This document shows positions 36,894 through 45,658 of a stretch of DNA of 64,000 nucleotides, in pieces. The stretch is from an uncultured Oscillibacter sp. (GTDB lineage Bacteria; Bacillota; Clostridia; Oscillospirales; Oscillospiraceae). The notes below the pieces were generated by a model. The model was not told the origin of the DNA. It did not search any database and saw nothing but the letters and a program-made list of their open reading frames with translations. The stretch covers positions 1 to 64,000 of the forward strand of contig CAKTMK010000008.1 of NCBI GenBank assembly GCA_934574045.1, given 5' to 3'. Within the stretch, counting starts at the first letter, position 1. Each line of letters begins with the position of its first letter. Position numbers and translations under genes: made by a program.

Positions 36894-37514
36894 TCAGCCG
36901 ATGGCGCCGGCGGCGGCCAGCGCGGCGTTCACGCCCGCAGTCACGCCCTTGCTGGACACGGTGGCGCCGGTAATGGCGTCCACATCCGTGCCGACGGCCA
37001 GCGCGCCGTTGGCGGCGGTCTTGCCGATGAACTGGTCCAGAACGCCGGTGCCGCTGGGCAGGGGGTCGTTGTTCATGACCTTGGAGCCGATGCCGGAGGT
37101 CTCGGAGTTCTTGACGATGGAAACGCCGGTGACGGCGCCGTCGGTATCCACGCCGACCATCATCTCGATGCTGCCCTGAGAGCCGGAGGCGATCACCTTG
37201 AGCGCGTAGCCCACGGTCTGGCCGCCGGACTGCGCCTCATAGACGGAATCCAGCGTGCCGTAAGCGGACGCGGCGGAGGTCATGGCGTCGGTCAGCTCCA
37301 TGGGATCGGAGAAGCTGTCGGCCGTGATGATCTGCTTCATGGCCGCCTCGGTCTTGGCCCAGTTGCTGGCGGCGATGGGGCCGGCCGTGACGCTGTTGAC
37401 CAGCCCCAGAAGGCCGGCAACGACCACGCAGGTGAGGAACAACGTAACGGTCAGCTTAATGATGTACTTGGGGTCCATATCGACCTTTTCCTTGGTCTTG
37501 ACTACCTGGCTCAT
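36894..37514 (-). CDS. rnfG: Rnf complex subunit RnfG (covalent FMN)
   Basis: A 206-residue subunit. A single N-terminal helix (IIKLTVTLFLTCVVVAGLLG) anchors an extracytoplasmic FMN-binding domain. The flavinylation motif is VDAITGATVSS (Thr carries FMN), preceded by DPLPSGTGVLDQFIG. The ATG at 37514 overlaps the rnfD stop by 4 bp. Flavin transfer needs an ApbE, which is not in the window. Confidence 0.95.
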   Translation of the reverse strand: MSQVVKTKEKVDMDPKYIIKLTVTLFLTCVVVAGLLGLVNSVTAGPIAASNWAKTEAAMKQIITADSFSDPMELTDAMTSAASAYGTLDSVYEAQSGGQTVGYALKVIASGSQGSIEMMVGVDTDGAVTGVSIVKNSETSGIGSKVMNNDPLPSGTGVLDQFIGKTAANGALAVGTDVDAITGATVSSKGVTAGVNAALAAAGAIG

Positions 37515-38530
37515 TTCGCAGCCGCCTCCTTCTTCTCGGATTTGACGACGCCGAAGCGCTGCGGCTTGACGCACTTGTCGATCAGGGCGGTCAGCAGATT
37601 CATCAGCAGGATGGAGTAGCAGACGCCCTCGCTGTAGGAACCGAAATAGCGGATGAACACGGTGACAAGGCCGCAGCCCACGCCGTAGATCAGCTGGCCC
37701 TTGGAGGTGATGGGAGAGGTGGCGTAATCCGTGGCCATGAAGAACGCGCCCAGCATCAGGCCGCCGCCGAACACATTGAACAGCATCCAGGTCACGGCGT
37801 CGTTTCCGCGGGGGAAGATCAGGGTCAGGACGGCCACCGTGGCGATGTAGGCCACGGGAGTATGCCAGGTGATGACCTTGCGGGCCAGCAGATAGATGCC
37901 GCCGGCGATGACCAGCAGGGCGGAGATCTCGCCCATGGAGCCGCCGATGCGGCCAAGGAACATATCCGTCAGGGTCACGCCGCTGTCCAGCAGGCCCTGC
38001 AGGTTATTGGCGTGCAGATAGGCCATGGGGGTGGCCGCCGTCACCACGTCGGCAGAGGAGCCGAAGATGGGGGAGGCGGACTTGAACGCGGCCCACGTGG
38101 TCATGGACCCGGCGAAGGAGGCCAGCAGCGCGGCGCGGCCCACCAGAGCGGGGTTCACGAAGTTCTTGCCGATGCCGCCGTAAAGCTGCTTGGCCACGAC
38201 GATGGAGAAGAACGCGCCCACGATGATGGCGTAGTAGGAAACGCCCACGGGGCAGACGAAGGACAGGAGCATGCCGGTGACCACCGCGGAAAGGTCGCCC
38301 ACGGACTGGGGCTTTTTCAGCAGCGTGCGGTACAGCCACTCCCACACCACGCAGGCCACCACGCTCACGCAGGTGACGGCCAGCGCCCGGATGCCGAAGG
38401 CCCAGACGGCCCAGACCAGCGCGGGCAGCATGGCGATAATCACGTCCAGCATGATGGAGCGGGTATTTTCCGCAGCGCGGATATGCGGAGAAGACGTGGC
38501 GATCAGTTTCAAATTCTTATAGTCGGTCAT
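37511..38530 (-). CDS. rnfD: Rnf complex subunit RnfD
   Basis: A 339-residue membrane protein of the NqrB/RnfD family with about nine helices. Recognisable segments are SSPHIRAAENTRSIMLDVIIAMLPAL (the family opening), GGIGKNFVNPALVGRAALLASF, and DVVTAATPMAYL, where the second Thr of the TAAT-P stretch is the usual covalent FMN site (consensus SGATPL). It probably couples electron flow to Na+ or H+ transport. Confidence 0.95.
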   Translation of the reverse strand: MTDYKNLKLIATSSPHIRAAENTRSIMLDVIIAMLPALVWAVWAFGIRALAVTCVSVVACVVWEWLYRTLLKKPQSVGDLSAVVTGMLLSFVCPVGVSYYAIIVGAFFSIVVAKQLYGGIGKNFVNPALVGRAALLASFAGSMTTWAAFKSASPIFGSSADVVTAATPMAYLHANNLQGLLDSGVTLTDMFLGRIGGSMGEISALLVIAGGIYLLARKVITWHTPVAYIATVAVLTLIFPRGNDAVTWMLFNVFGGGLMLGAFFMATDYATSPITSKGQLIYGVGCGLVTVFIRYFGSYSEGVCYSILLMNLLTALIDKCVKPQRFGVVKSEKKEAAAK

Positions 38531-38533
38531 CTC

Positions 38534-39910
38534 TCACGCCTCCTTCTTCTCTTGTTTGGCGGCCGCTTCGGCGGCGGCCTTCTCCGCGGCGGCCTTGTCG
38601 GCAGCCGCCTTGTTCTTGACCAGCTGCTTGGCGGTCTTGAACATATGGACCAGATGCATCCGGGCGGGGCAGGCGTAAGTGCAGGCGCCGCACTCCATGC
38701 AGTCCATGATGTGGGCCTCGTTCAGCTCATCCACCATGCCCTTGGACGCGTACTGATACATGAACAGAGGCTCCAGATGCATCGGGCAGGCGGCCACGCA
38801 CTTGCCGCAGCGGATGCACTGGGGATGCTCAACGGTCTGCTCCTCGTTCTCGCAGAAGGCGAGGATGGCGCCGGTGCCCTTGGCCACGGGGATGTCCGCA
38901 GTGTACTGGGCCATGCCCATCATGGGGCCGCCGGCGATCAGCTTATAGGTGCCGTCCTTCACGCCGCCGCAGGCATCCAGCAGGTTGGCCACGGGCGTGC
39001 CGATGGGGCACTCCAGGTTCTTCGGGTCGATGATGCCGGAGCCGGACACGGTGACGATCTTGCGCACCACGGGCATACCGGTGGTGATGGCCCGGAAGAT
39101 GGCGCAGGTAGTGTTGATGTTGAAAACGGCGCAGCCGATGGCGGCGGGCAGTCCTCCCGGCGGGACCTGCTTGCCGGTAACGGCCTGACAGAGCTGCTTC
39201 TCACCGCCCTGGGGGTACCGGCAGCGCAGGGGCTGCACCACCACGGGGGCGTGCTTCTCGGCAATGACCTTGTTCATGGCGTCGATGCCGTTCTGCTTGT
39301 TGTCCTCAACGCCGATCACGACCTTGTCCACGCCGAACATCTTGGCGAGATAGACCGCGCCGCCGATGATCTCCTCGGGCCGCTCCAGCATGGTGCGGTG
39401 GTCGCCGGTGATGTACGGCTCGCACTCCGCGCCGTTGATGATGACGGTATCCACCTTGCCGATACCGCCGGAGATCTTCACGTGGGTGGGGAATGTGGCG
39501 CCGCCCATGCCGACGATGCCGGCGTTCTTGACGATCTCCACCATTTCCTCGGCCGTCAGGGCGTTGGGATCGGCGGGGGCCTTGACCTCCTCGCTGATCT
39601 CGTCCTTCATATCGTTTTCAATGATGACGGACATCATGTTGCCGCCCATGGAATACGGGCGGGGTTCCACGGCCTTGACCGTGCCGGAAACGCTGGCGTG
39701 GATCGGCGCGCCCAAACCGTGGAATTCGCCGATCTTCTGGCCGACCTTCACGTGGTCCCCAGCTTTGACGGTGGGGGTGCATGGAGCGCCGAAATGCATG
39801 GACATGGGAATGACCACCTCAGCCGGGGGTGCCAGCTGTTCGATGGCCTTTTCATTGGTGGCGGCTTTCATGTCGTGGGGATGAACGCCGCCAAAGAACG
39901 CTTGTGCCAT
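38534..39910 (-). CDS. rnfC: Rnf complex subunit RnfC (NADH site)
   Basis: A 458-residue peripheral subunit with an N-terminal barrel-sandwich region (FGAPCTPTVKAGDHVKVGQKIGE), an FMN/NADH-binding Rossmann-like domain (INGAECEPYITGDHRTML), a SLBB domain, and two ferredoxin motifs CIRCGKCVAACP and CMECGACTYACP. The C-terminal 30 residues are Ala/Lys-rich. ATG at 39910 follows GAGGTGAA; an upstream extension is rejected. It is the first gene of the operon and reduces NAD+ with electrons from ferredoxin. Confidence 0.96.
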   Translation of the reverse strand: MAQAFFGGVHPHDMKAATNEKAIEQLAPPAEVVIPMSMHFGAPCTPTVKAGDHVKVGQKIGEFHGLGAPIHASVSGTVKAVEPRPYSMGGNMMSVIIENDMKDEISEEVKAPADPNALTAEEMVEIVKNAGIVGMGGATFPTHVKISGGIGKVDTVIINGAECEPYITGDHRTMLERPEEIIGGAVYLAKMFGVDKVVIGVEDNKQNGIDAMNKVIAEKHAPVVVQPLRCRYPQGGEKQLCQAVTGKQVPPGGLPAAIGCAVFNINTTCAIFRAITTGMPVVRKIVTVSGSGIIDPKNLECPIGTPVANLLDACGGVKDGTYKLIAGGPMMGMAQYTADIPVAKGTGAILAFCENEEQTVEHPQCIRCGKCVAACPMHLEPLFMYQYASKGMVDELNEAHIMDCMECGACTYACPARMHLVHMFKTAKQLVKNKAAADKAAAEKAAAEAAAKQEKKEA

Positions 39911-39976
39911 AGTTTTCACCTCATTTTTAGTCCTGGTTAGAGCCCCGAAAAGCCACTCTACCACATACTGCGTTTT

Positions 39977-40005
39977 ATTTTACACCAAAAAAAAATAAAT
40001 GTCCA
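39977..40005 (-). promoter_or_regulatory. Promoter of the rnf operon
   Basis: TGGACA (40000-40005) and TAAAAT (39977-39982) on the minus strand, 17 bp apart, with a run of T residues in the spacer. The leader to rnfC is about 60 nt. Confidence 0.75.
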
Positions 40006-40084
40006 GACTGTGAACTCCTGTTTTCGCGGAAATTTGTTCTTTTTTTAACGAATCTTACAATTTCAGCAAATTCTTTAATCCGCC

Positions 40085-40113
40085 TTGTCAAGCCGCCCGC
40101 CGCGTGATACACT
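40085..40113 (+). promoter_or_regulatory. Promoter of the DUF975 gene
   Basis: TTGTCA (40085-40090) and TACACT (40108-40113) with a 17-bp spacer, 90 bp before the start. Confidence 0.75.
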
Positions 40114-40203
40114 GACATCACATCGTATGCGGCGTCTGCCGCGCGCATAATCCCCAGAGAGTAAACATGCCGTCAAATCGGCGGCTCGGAAGGAGTTTTT
40201 ATC

Positions 40204-41007
40204 ATGACGGAGATCATTGACCGCCGCGGGCTGAAAGCCGAAATGCGGGAGCTGCTGCGCGGCGCGCAGGTGGACCCCAGAATGTTCGCGGCGCTGTTCC
40301 TGCTGCTGACCGCGGCGCTGGGCGCTCTCGATTCGCTGGTCTCCGGCGGCACGACCGCCGGAAATCCGCTGAGCCTGTTCGTCCGCATCCTGACCTCTCT
40401 GCTCAGCGCGGTGCTGTCCGTGGGCTTTGTGCTCTACTGCATGGCGGTGCGCCGGGGCCAGCGAGCGGAGTACCTCACGCTGTTCGACGGGTTCACCTTC
40501 GCCGGGCGGATCATCGGGCTGGCTCTTTTGCAGGCGCTGTTCATCACCCTGTGGTCCATGCTGTTCGTGATCCCCGGCATCATCGCGGCGTACCGCTATC
40601 AGTTCGCCTACTTTAATCTGTGCGAAAACCCGGAGCTGGGCTGCATGGACGCGCTGGAGATGAGCAAGCAGCAGACCATGGGCTACAAGGGCCAGCTCTT
40701 TTCTCTGGATCTGAGCTATCTGGGCTGGGGCCTGCTGGCGTCCCTGCCCGCCGGTATCTGGACCAGCTACGTTACCTATTCCTCCGCGTTCTCCATTCTC
40801 TATGGGACCGGATACGCCTCCCTGTCCACCGGGGCCTCGCTGGGCGTGAGCCTGCTGTGCAGCCTGTGGAGCGTGGCGGTGCAGGTCTTTTATCTGCCCA
40901 CGTATCAGTGTGTGCAGCTCGGTTACTACGAGGTGGCCAAGCGCACCAGCGGCGTTTCGCCCATCTCCGCGTCTGACCGCCCCGATTCCAACGGCTTCGA
41001 TCTCTGA
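40204..41007 (+). CDS. DUF975-family membrane protein
   Basis: A 267-residue membrane protein with about six helices. It matches the DUF975 pattern: a soluble N-terminal helix, then LFDGF, then WSMLFVIPGIIAAYRYQFAYF, and SKQQTMGYKGQLFSLDLSYLGW followed by a final helix with YYEVAKR. Function is unknown in this family. AAGGAG precedes the ATG. It is transcribed alone, divergent from the rnf operon, and ends at a strong terminator. Confidence 0.85.
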   Translation: MTEIIDRRGLKAEMRELLRGAQVDPRMFAALFLLLTAALGALDSLVSGGTTAGNPLSLFVRILTSLLSAVLSVGFVLYCMAVRRGQRAEYLTLFDGFTFAGRIIGLALLQALFITLWSMLFVIPGIIAAYRYQFAYFNLCENPELGCMDALEMSKQQTMGYKGQLFSLDLSYLGWGLLASLPAGIWTSYVTYSSAFSILYGTGYASLSTGASLGVSLLCSLWSVAVQVFYLPTYQCVQLGYYEVAKRTSGVSPISASDRPDSNGFDL

Positions 41008-41070
41008 GCCGCCGGTCTGTTCCGGCCTTTGCATATACATTATAATTATAATTATAAATAAAATAGACGA

Positions 41071-41109
41071 ACGCATGGCGGCTGCCTTCGGCAGCCGCCA
41101 TGCGTTTTT
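41071..41109. terminator. Strong terminator between convergent genes
   Basis: A long GC stem, ACGCATGGCGGCTGCC / GGCAGCCGCCATGCGT around TTC (41071-41104), followed by TTTTT on the plus strand. The minus-strand side is AT-rich (a run of ATAATT repeats at 41039-41058), so it can serve both directions. Confidence 0.9.
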
Positions 41110-41195
41110 CGTTTGTCCCGCGCCGGAGCGCGGGGCATGGAACCCGTTTAAAACATGAAGCGCGTGCGGAACGCAGGACAGGAATGCGCTTTGCG

Positions 41196-42230
41196 TCAGT
41201 CGTCCCGGCGGGTCTCCGCGATGCGGCGCAGGCTCTCCATGGCATCGCCGTACTGGTGGTTCGCGGCGGCGCTGGGGTTGCCCCGCAGGATGCGCAGGGC
41301 AGGGCGGTAGCTTCCGGCCGTTCTGGCCCGGACCGCCGCCTGCCGCTCCCGCAGGCGGCGCACCGCCGCGTCCAGCTCCTCCCGCTTCTGGGCGGCGGCC
41401 TGCGTGCCGTCGGCCAGCTTATCGCGGCAGCTCTCCAGCGCCGCGGCCACGTTCTCCAGCGCACTGAGCTTCGCCTCGGACAGGGTCCGCACCGCCTGCG
41501 CACAGCGCTCCTCACGCCGCAGCTTCCGCTCCGCGCGGGCCTCGGCCCGCTCCTGCCGCTCCGCCTTCAGCCGGTCCCGCAGCAGGATGCGCTCCACCTG
41601 CGTCCGGTCCCGGAACTTCTGAAGATCGTCCTCCGCAAACGCGGAGATGATCTCCGCCCGCCGCGCAAGGCGGCGCAGTTCCTCGTTTTCCTCCGTGAGC
41701 TTTTCCAGTATGGCCCGCAGGTCCAGCGCCGCCCGCACGGACTGCATCACGTCCGCGCCGAACGCCGCCATCAGCGCCAGCGTCAGCGGGGCGGTCAGCG
41801 CGGCGGGAATGTCCAGCACCAGCCGCTCCACCGGCGGATGGATGACCCGCACCAGCAGGATGGAGAAAAAGCCCCACGCGATGCTGCTGCTCAGGCAGAT
41901 GTAGCCGTTGAGATTCAGCTTCTGATTGGAGTAGTCCCAGTAGCGCACCTTGAACAGCCGCTCCATCACCGCGCCGGTGACGTATTCCAGCAGCGTGGCC
42001 GCCGCCGTGCCGCAGACGTAGAGCGCAGCGGTGTGCGTCCGCACCGGCAGCGTGAAGATCAGAATGATGATGGCGCCGAAGCCGTAGATCGGCAGCAGCG
42101 GCCCGTGCAGAAAGCCGCGGTTCACCCACCGCCGCTGGCGGGCGGAGACGTAGCACGACTCCCACAGCCAGCCGCACAGGCAGTAAAAGAAAAAGAACAG
42201 GACCCACTGGTCCGCCGTATAGGTGCGCAA
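41196..42230 (-). CDS. CmpB-type putative ABC transporter permease family protein
   Basis: A 344-residue protein. The first 170 residues hold about five membrane helices with the CmpB-like (PF06541) signature FFFFYCLCGWLWESCYVSARQ then NRGFLHGPLLPIYGFGAI and LEYVTGAVMERLFKVRYWDYS. Residues 180-300 are a charged coiled coil (RLKAERQERAEARAERKLRR). The family is called permease by annotation only; no ABC ATPase adjoins it. The start is TTG at 42230, because AGGAGG ends 7 bases upstream and no other start precedes the first helix. Confidence 0.8.
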   Translation of the reverse strand: MRTYTADQWVLFFFFYCLCGWLWESCYVSARQRRWVNRGFLHGPLLPIYGFGAIIILIFTLPVRTHTAALYVCGTAAATLLEYVTGAVMERLFKVRYWDYSNQKLNLNGYICLSSSIAWGFFSILLVRVIHPPVERLVLDIPAALTAPLTLALMAAFGADVMQSVRAALDLRAILEKLTEENEELRRLARRAEIISAFAEDDLQKFRDRTQVERILLRDRLKAERQERAEARAERKLRREERCAQAVRTLSEAKLSALENVAAALESCRDKLADGTQAAAQKREELDAAVRRLRERQAAVRARTAGSYRPALRILRGNPSAAANHQYGDAMESLRRIAETRRDD

Positions 42231-42326
42231 GGCCGGTCCTCCTTTACGGAAATATGTCAGGTCAGTTTACTCCAAAGCCGCCGGGAAATCAACCGGAAAC
42301 GTGTGAATTTTTTGCACGGACGCGGT

Positions 42327-42366
42327 GCGCGGCCCGGCCCCGCAGGCATTGGGGGCCGGGCCGCGC
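42327..42366 (-). terminator. GC-rich hairpin after the SLH glycosidase gene
   Basis: GCGCGGCCCGGCCCC / GGGGCCGGGCCGCGC (42327-42341 with 42352-42366), 13 bp beyond the stop, without a clear T tract. It could be a terminator or an mRNA 3' stabiliser. Confidence 0.55.
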
Positions 42367-42379
42367 GTTTCCGTCCGGC

Positions 42380-45300
42380 TCAGAGCAGATTGTAGAGGAT
42401 CTTGGCCATCTGTCCGCGGGTGATGGAGCGGTTGGGGCGGAACGCGCCGTCCTCATAGCCGCTGACCACCTTCTGGGCCAGCATGGTGCGGATGTAATAG
42501 GCGGCGTAGGCCGGGATACTGTCCGCGTCGGTAAAGCTCAGCTCCGCCTGCGCATAGCCTTTGCTCTGCGTCCGGCCGATCATGGTGGCGGCCTGCGCGC
42601 GGGTCAGGCTGCCCGCCGGGTGGAAGTAGAGCTTTCCGTTCTCCTGCGACCCGGTGAGCACGCCCATGGAGTAGAGCGCCTTCACCGCCGTCCGGGCGTA
42701 CTCTCCAATCTGGTCGCTGTCGGCGAAGGGAAGCGTCACGTCCTCATACTGCGCGCCGTCCACCCCCAGATACCGATAGAGCATTACGGCAAACTGCTGG
42801 CGCGTAATGGACTGGTCGGGGCGGAACGTGCCGTCCTCAAAGCCGGAGGTGATCCCGGCGGTCTTGAGCCAATCCACATACGTTCCGGCCCAATAGCCCG
42901 CCGTGTCGCGGAACTGGGCCTCGCCGCCGGCGGCGGCAATGTCGCAGGAGGCACGGCCGATGTTGCCGGAGGCGTCCCGGGCGGTGACGGTGACCCGGTG
43001 GGCGCCGGTCCCCTCCAGCGTGAGCTGGGCGGTCAGCGCGCCGGTGGACTCGTCGTAGGTAAAGGCCGCGGCTTTGCCGTCCACGGTGACGGACACGCCG
43101 CTCTTGGCGGGATGACGGTCCGCCGCGTCGCTGAGCTTGGCGGTGAGCGCTCCGCCGGAGACGGAGGCGGTCACCTCCGGCGGCGTCTCGTCCGCGATGC
43201 CGTTATAGGACGCAACGATCTGGTCCAGATACACCGTTCCGGCAGACGCGGTGACGGAGCCGTCCTCCCGCAGGAGCTGCATCAGCTTGAAGCCCTCCAG
43301 CGCGGCGGTCCCGGTGGGCAGCGGCACGGTGAGCTGCCGCCAGCCGGAGAAGTCCAGCGTACCAAGAGACGTTTCCGTTGTGTTGGTCCCGTCGGTGGTC
43401 AGCGCCGACAGAACGCTGCCGGAGTTGTCGCCGTACAGCCACAGGTTGAGCTGCGTATAGGCGCTGCCCACGGCCATGGGCTGGGCAAAGAGGATGGAAG
43501 CCGTGCCGTCCGCGCCGATGGTATAGCTCATGGCGCCTGCGGCTTTGCCGTATTTCACAAAGTTCGCGTCCGTGGTCCGGGTCAGGGTCCCGCCGTAGCT
43601 GTAGGATGCCAGCGGGGGAGCCTGCGTCTCAAAGTCCTCCACTGCGGCCAGCGCAAGGTGGGAAACGGTAACGGAGACGGTCGCGCTCCTGCCGCCCGCG
43701 GAGACGGTCAGCGTGCCGGTGCCGGGCGTTCCGGCGGTGAATTTTCCGGTCTTATCCACCGTTCCCAGCCCGTCGGAGACCGTCCAGGTGAACGCCTCCG
43801 GGTCCGCCGTCAGCGCAAGATGGCGATAGACAGCGGAAGCCGTGAGCTGCACGGTGCCGCCGGGAGCGGCCGTCAGGGTGGTGACGGCGGTGGAGCCGTT
43901 TTTCACCGTGATGGCGTCCGGCGTGGCGATGGCGTGGACCACCGTGGAGCCGCTGTGCCCGCTGCCGGAGGCCGTCACCGTCACGTCGCCGCCGGAGGCG
44001 GGCGTGGTCAGCACGTCCCCGGCGATCTCGCCGGCGCTGGCGCTGAGGGTGTAGGACGCGCCGCTCATGGGGATGTAATTCGTGTCCACCGGGGCGGCGG
44101 AGAGCGTCACCTTGCTCCCGGCCAGAACATAGCTGCTGTCGGCGGAGACGTAGAAATGGTCCAGCTGGCCGCTGGAGCTGCCGGACGCGACAAGGAACAC
44201 CTGATTGCTCACGGCCCGTTCGCTCCCGCCGGAGGGGCGGTTCACCGCGGCGGCGGAGACGGCGTCCGGCATGGTGGCGGTGAGCGTGGTGGAGCCGCCG
44301 CCGTCCAGACAGATGGCGGACACACAGCCAAGCTCCGCCAGCCGTTCGCCCACCTGCGTCAGCGACGCGCCCACGGAGTGGCCGGGCTTGCGGCCGTCCA
44401 CAGTGTAAAACACCAGCGTGCCGTCGGCCTTCTGGCCCAGCGCAGTGCGGGGGTTTACGCCGGAGGGCAGACCGGAGACCACCGCGCCGTTCTGCACCAG
44501 CGCGTACAGTGCGCCCACGGCGTACTGCACGTCCAGCCAGTCTCCCGACGCGGGCGCGGCGGTAACGGTGATCTGCGCGCCGACGGGAATGTTTTTGAGA
44601 GCGTTGAGGTAATAGCTGTCTGCCTGCGCGTTGGCGGACAGAACCGCCTTGCCCTCCGGGACGGCGGTGCCGGACACGTCGGTCAGAACGCTCTCCACCC
44701 GCAGCGTCAGGGGGCTTCCGCTCATGGCGAGGGAGCCGCTCTCCACCGCGCACACCACGTCCACGCCCGGCTCGGTGGTGCCGGTGGTGTGCTTGGAGTT
44801 GAACTCATGGGTGTAGAGGTAGATCCCGCCGCCGGAGACGCGGGCCTTGTTCACGGCGGCGAGCTGGCGCACCACCTGCGTGGGAAAATCCGAATTGTCC
44901 AGCATGGCGTAGCCCAGATCCGCCGTGACTTTGATCTGAGGCTTCCCGATCACGGCGGAGCCGTCCGCCCGGAAGCCCGCGGCCCAATAGCCGCCGTCGC
45001 TGCTTTTCAGCTCGCCCCCGGCCACCACCACGCCGATGGGCAGGCCGTTGTTGACGTTATAGAAGTCTCCGTTCATCCCTGCCACCACGCGGTAGCCCTG
45101 ACTCTCCAGTGCGGACGCAGCGGAGGAGACGGTATTGCACGCGGTAAGAGTGCTGCCGTATGTAACGATGGGCGTGACGGCGGAGCTGGGCGTATAGGTC
45201 ACAAGGTTCTCCGTCCGCAGATCGTTGTAAGCGGAGCTCCAGAACACATTCGTGGAGAGCTGGGTCTGCCGATGCACCTCCGTGTCCCGCTGGGTCAGAT

Positions 45301-45400
45301 CCTCGCCCAGCGCGGCGGACGCGGCGGCAGGGACCGCCGCAGTATACAGCATCAGCGCGGAGATCGCGCAGGAAAGTGCGCGGCGCAGGTAATCGTTCAT
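42380..45400 (-). CDS. SLH-anchored phosphodiester glycosidase family surface protein
   Basis: A 1006-residue exported protein. Residues 1-30 are a signal peptide. Residues about 65-410 form a NAGPA-type phosphodiester glycosidase domain: YRVVAGMNGDFYNVNNGLPIG, RTALGQKADGTLVFYTVDGR, then ICLDGGGSTTLTA. Next come Ig-like and bacterial Big-type repeats (420-800; AAPGGTVQLTASAVY, GGRSATVSVTVS) and a carbohydrate-binding-like stretch. Three SLH repeats finish the protein (about 830-1006; FRDTAGYWAGTYVDWLKTAG and TRGQMAKILYNLL), attaching it to the cell wall. It may trim phosphodiester-linked sugars from wall polymers. It has no operon partners. Confidence 0.86.
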   Translation of the reverse strand: MNDYLRRALSCAISALMLYTAAVPAAASAALGEDLTQRDTEVHRQTQLSTNVFWSSAYNDLRTENLVTYTPSSAVTPIVTYGSTLTACNTVSSAASALESQGYRVVAGMNGDFYNVNNGLPIGVVVAGGELKSSDGGYWAAGFRADGSAVIGKPQIKVTADLGYAMLDNSDFPTQVVRQLAAVNKARVSGGGIYLYTHEFNSKHTTGTTEPGVDVVCAVESGSLAMSGSPLTLRVESVLTDVSGTAVPEGKAVLSANAQADSYYLNALKNIPVGAQITVTAAPASGDWLDVQYAVGALYALVQNGAVVSGLPSGVNPRTALGQKADGTLVFYTVDGRKPGHSVGASLTQVGERLAELGCVSAICLDGGGSTTLTATMPDAVSAAAVNRPSGGSERAVSNQVFLVASGSSSGQLDHFYVSADSSYVLAGSKVTLSAAPVDTNYIPMSGASYTLSASAGEIAGDVLTTPASGGDVTVTASGSGHSGSTVVHAIATPDAITVKNGSTAVTTLTAAPGGTVQLTASAVYRHLALTADPEAFTWTVSDGLGTVDKTGKFTAGTPGTGTLTVSAGGRSATVSVTVSHLALAAVEDFETQAPPLASYSYGGTLTRTTDANFVKYGKAAGAMSYTIGADGTASILFAQPMAVGSAYTQLNLWLYGDNSGSVLSALTTDGTNTTETSLGTLDFSGWRQLTVPLPTGTAALEGFKLMQLLREDGSVTASAGTVYLDQIVASYNGIADETPPEVTASVSGGALTAKLSDAADRHPAKSGVSVTVDGKAAAFTYDESTGALTAQLTLEGTGAHRVTVTARDASGNIGRASCDIAAAGGEAQFRDTAGYWAGTYVDWLKTAGITSGFEDGTFRPDQSITRQQFAVMLYRYLGVDGAQYEDVTLPFADSDQIGEYARTAVKALYSMGVLTGSQENGKLYFHPAGSLTRAQAATMIGRTQSKGYAQAELSFTDADSIPAYAAYYIRTMLAQKVVSGYEDGAFRPNRSITRGQMAKILYNLL

Positions 45401-45591
45401 GGTTTCGTTTTGCCTCCATAGTCTTGTCCGGCCCCAGCGCGGGCCGGCCGGTCTTGCAGCTTCAACAACGCTTTCAGGATATCACGCTTTCCGGGAAAAG
45501 TAAATCCCGCCGGGGCGGCGCGGGCCATGCAATCTCTGGAAGATCGACCGCAGCCAGACGACCCCTCCCATTATAAAGACGCTCCCGCGCG

Positions 45592-45634
45592 AAAAAAGTT
45601 GCAGACCGCCGGAGCGCTGGGCGCTCCGGCGGTC
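45592..45634 (-). terminator. Terminator after the hydrogenase gene
   Basis: GACCGCCGGAGCGC / GCGCTCCGGCGGTC (45604-45617 with 45621-45634), with TGCAACTTTTTT on the minus-strand side, 25 bp beyond the stop. Confidence 0.88.
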
Positions 45635-45658
45635 CCGTATTTCGTCAGCCGCTCCGGC

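Noticed and set aside
42254..45421. Very long open frame (about 1055 codons) on the plus strand
   Set aside because: Antisense shadow of the SLH glycosidase gene. In GC-rich DNA the opposite strand stays open; the translation is low-complexity Gly/Arg/His-rich with no domain or ribosome binding site.
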